Assembly: GCA_903929135.1 (NCBI GenBank)
Contig: CAIYTH010000046.1
Location: 1 to 64,000, forward strand
From: an uncultured Chlorobiales bacterium
GTDB lineage: Bacteria; Bacteroidota; Chlorobiia; Chlorobiales; Chlorobiaceae
Direction: 5' to 3'
DNA length: 64,000 nucleotides
The position numbers and the translations under genes were made by a program. Within the stretch, counting starts at the first letter, position 1, and the number at the start of each line of letters is the position of its first letter. Below, piece after piece: positions 63,831-64,000 of this stretch. Below the pieces are notes generated by a model that was not told the DNA's origin, searched no databases, and saw nothing but the letters and a program-made list of their open reading frames with translations.

Positions 63831-64000
63831 TTCGTAAGTTATTTAGGGTTAGAATATTTCAGCACCTGGATTGATGGCGGGGGTGCTTGTTAGCCCTAAA
63901 TAAGAGGGGTCTGATAGTGATGTGATGCTGTGCGTGTCTGAATTTTTTATAAAAAAATAATTACATCTGTTCAGTTGGTTTATCAACCTAATTAATGGGG

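Larger units (their letters stand above)
60200..64000. other. AT-rich accessory island (left boundary approximate, right boundary outside window)
   Basis: clear drop in GC and change in codon usage compared with the rest of the window. Confidence 0.75.

Noticed and set aside
63839-63903. 10-bp inverted repeat TTATTTAGGG ... CCCTAAATAA upstream of the radC remnant as a transposon end or att site
   Set aside because: Only 10 bp arms with 45-nt loop in AT-rich DNA, no target duplication or transposase visible; insufficient support.

Overview
The window reads as a chromosomal segment of a green sulfur bacterium (Chlorobiaceae). Chlorosome envelope genes (csmB, csmE and a csmD-like gene), a probable bchF and a SdhA/SdhB/CCG-type fumarate reductase/succinate dehydrogenase support this. 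Most of it is compact, GC-rich housekeeping sequence: dapF, Memo plus AmmeMemoRadiSam radical SAM, glutamate dehydrogenase, rubredoxin, mtgA, mutL, cinA, thrA/thrB/thrC, atpAG, plsC, ribH, gmhA, hemE, kup and one tRNA-Arg(CCT).

Features that stand out:
(1) A four-gene cluster that looks like peptidoglycan/MurNAc salvage (AmgK-like kinase, MurU-like nucleotidyltransferase, DUF1343/NamZ-like, SSS symporter).
(2) An AT-rich island at the right end with a one-protein nuclease-ATPase (EAK nuclease motif, Walker A/B), a frameshifted radC remnant and an attC-like inverted repeat at its edge.
(3) A dispersed family of nonamer arrays (ATGGACNNN)n at four intergenic loci, two of them facing arrays.
(4) A compact multi-hairpin RNA with terminator upstream of arsA that resembles the Chlorobi-1 RNA description.
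(5) A CsoR/CstR-family repressor with a perfect operator, heading a TolC/RND cluster that lacks a membrane-fusion protein but has PII-like and ETHE1-like genes.
(6) A dyad motif shared by the promoter regions of a hybrid histidine kinase gene and csmE.

All calls come from reading sequence and the supplied translations. No searches were run.
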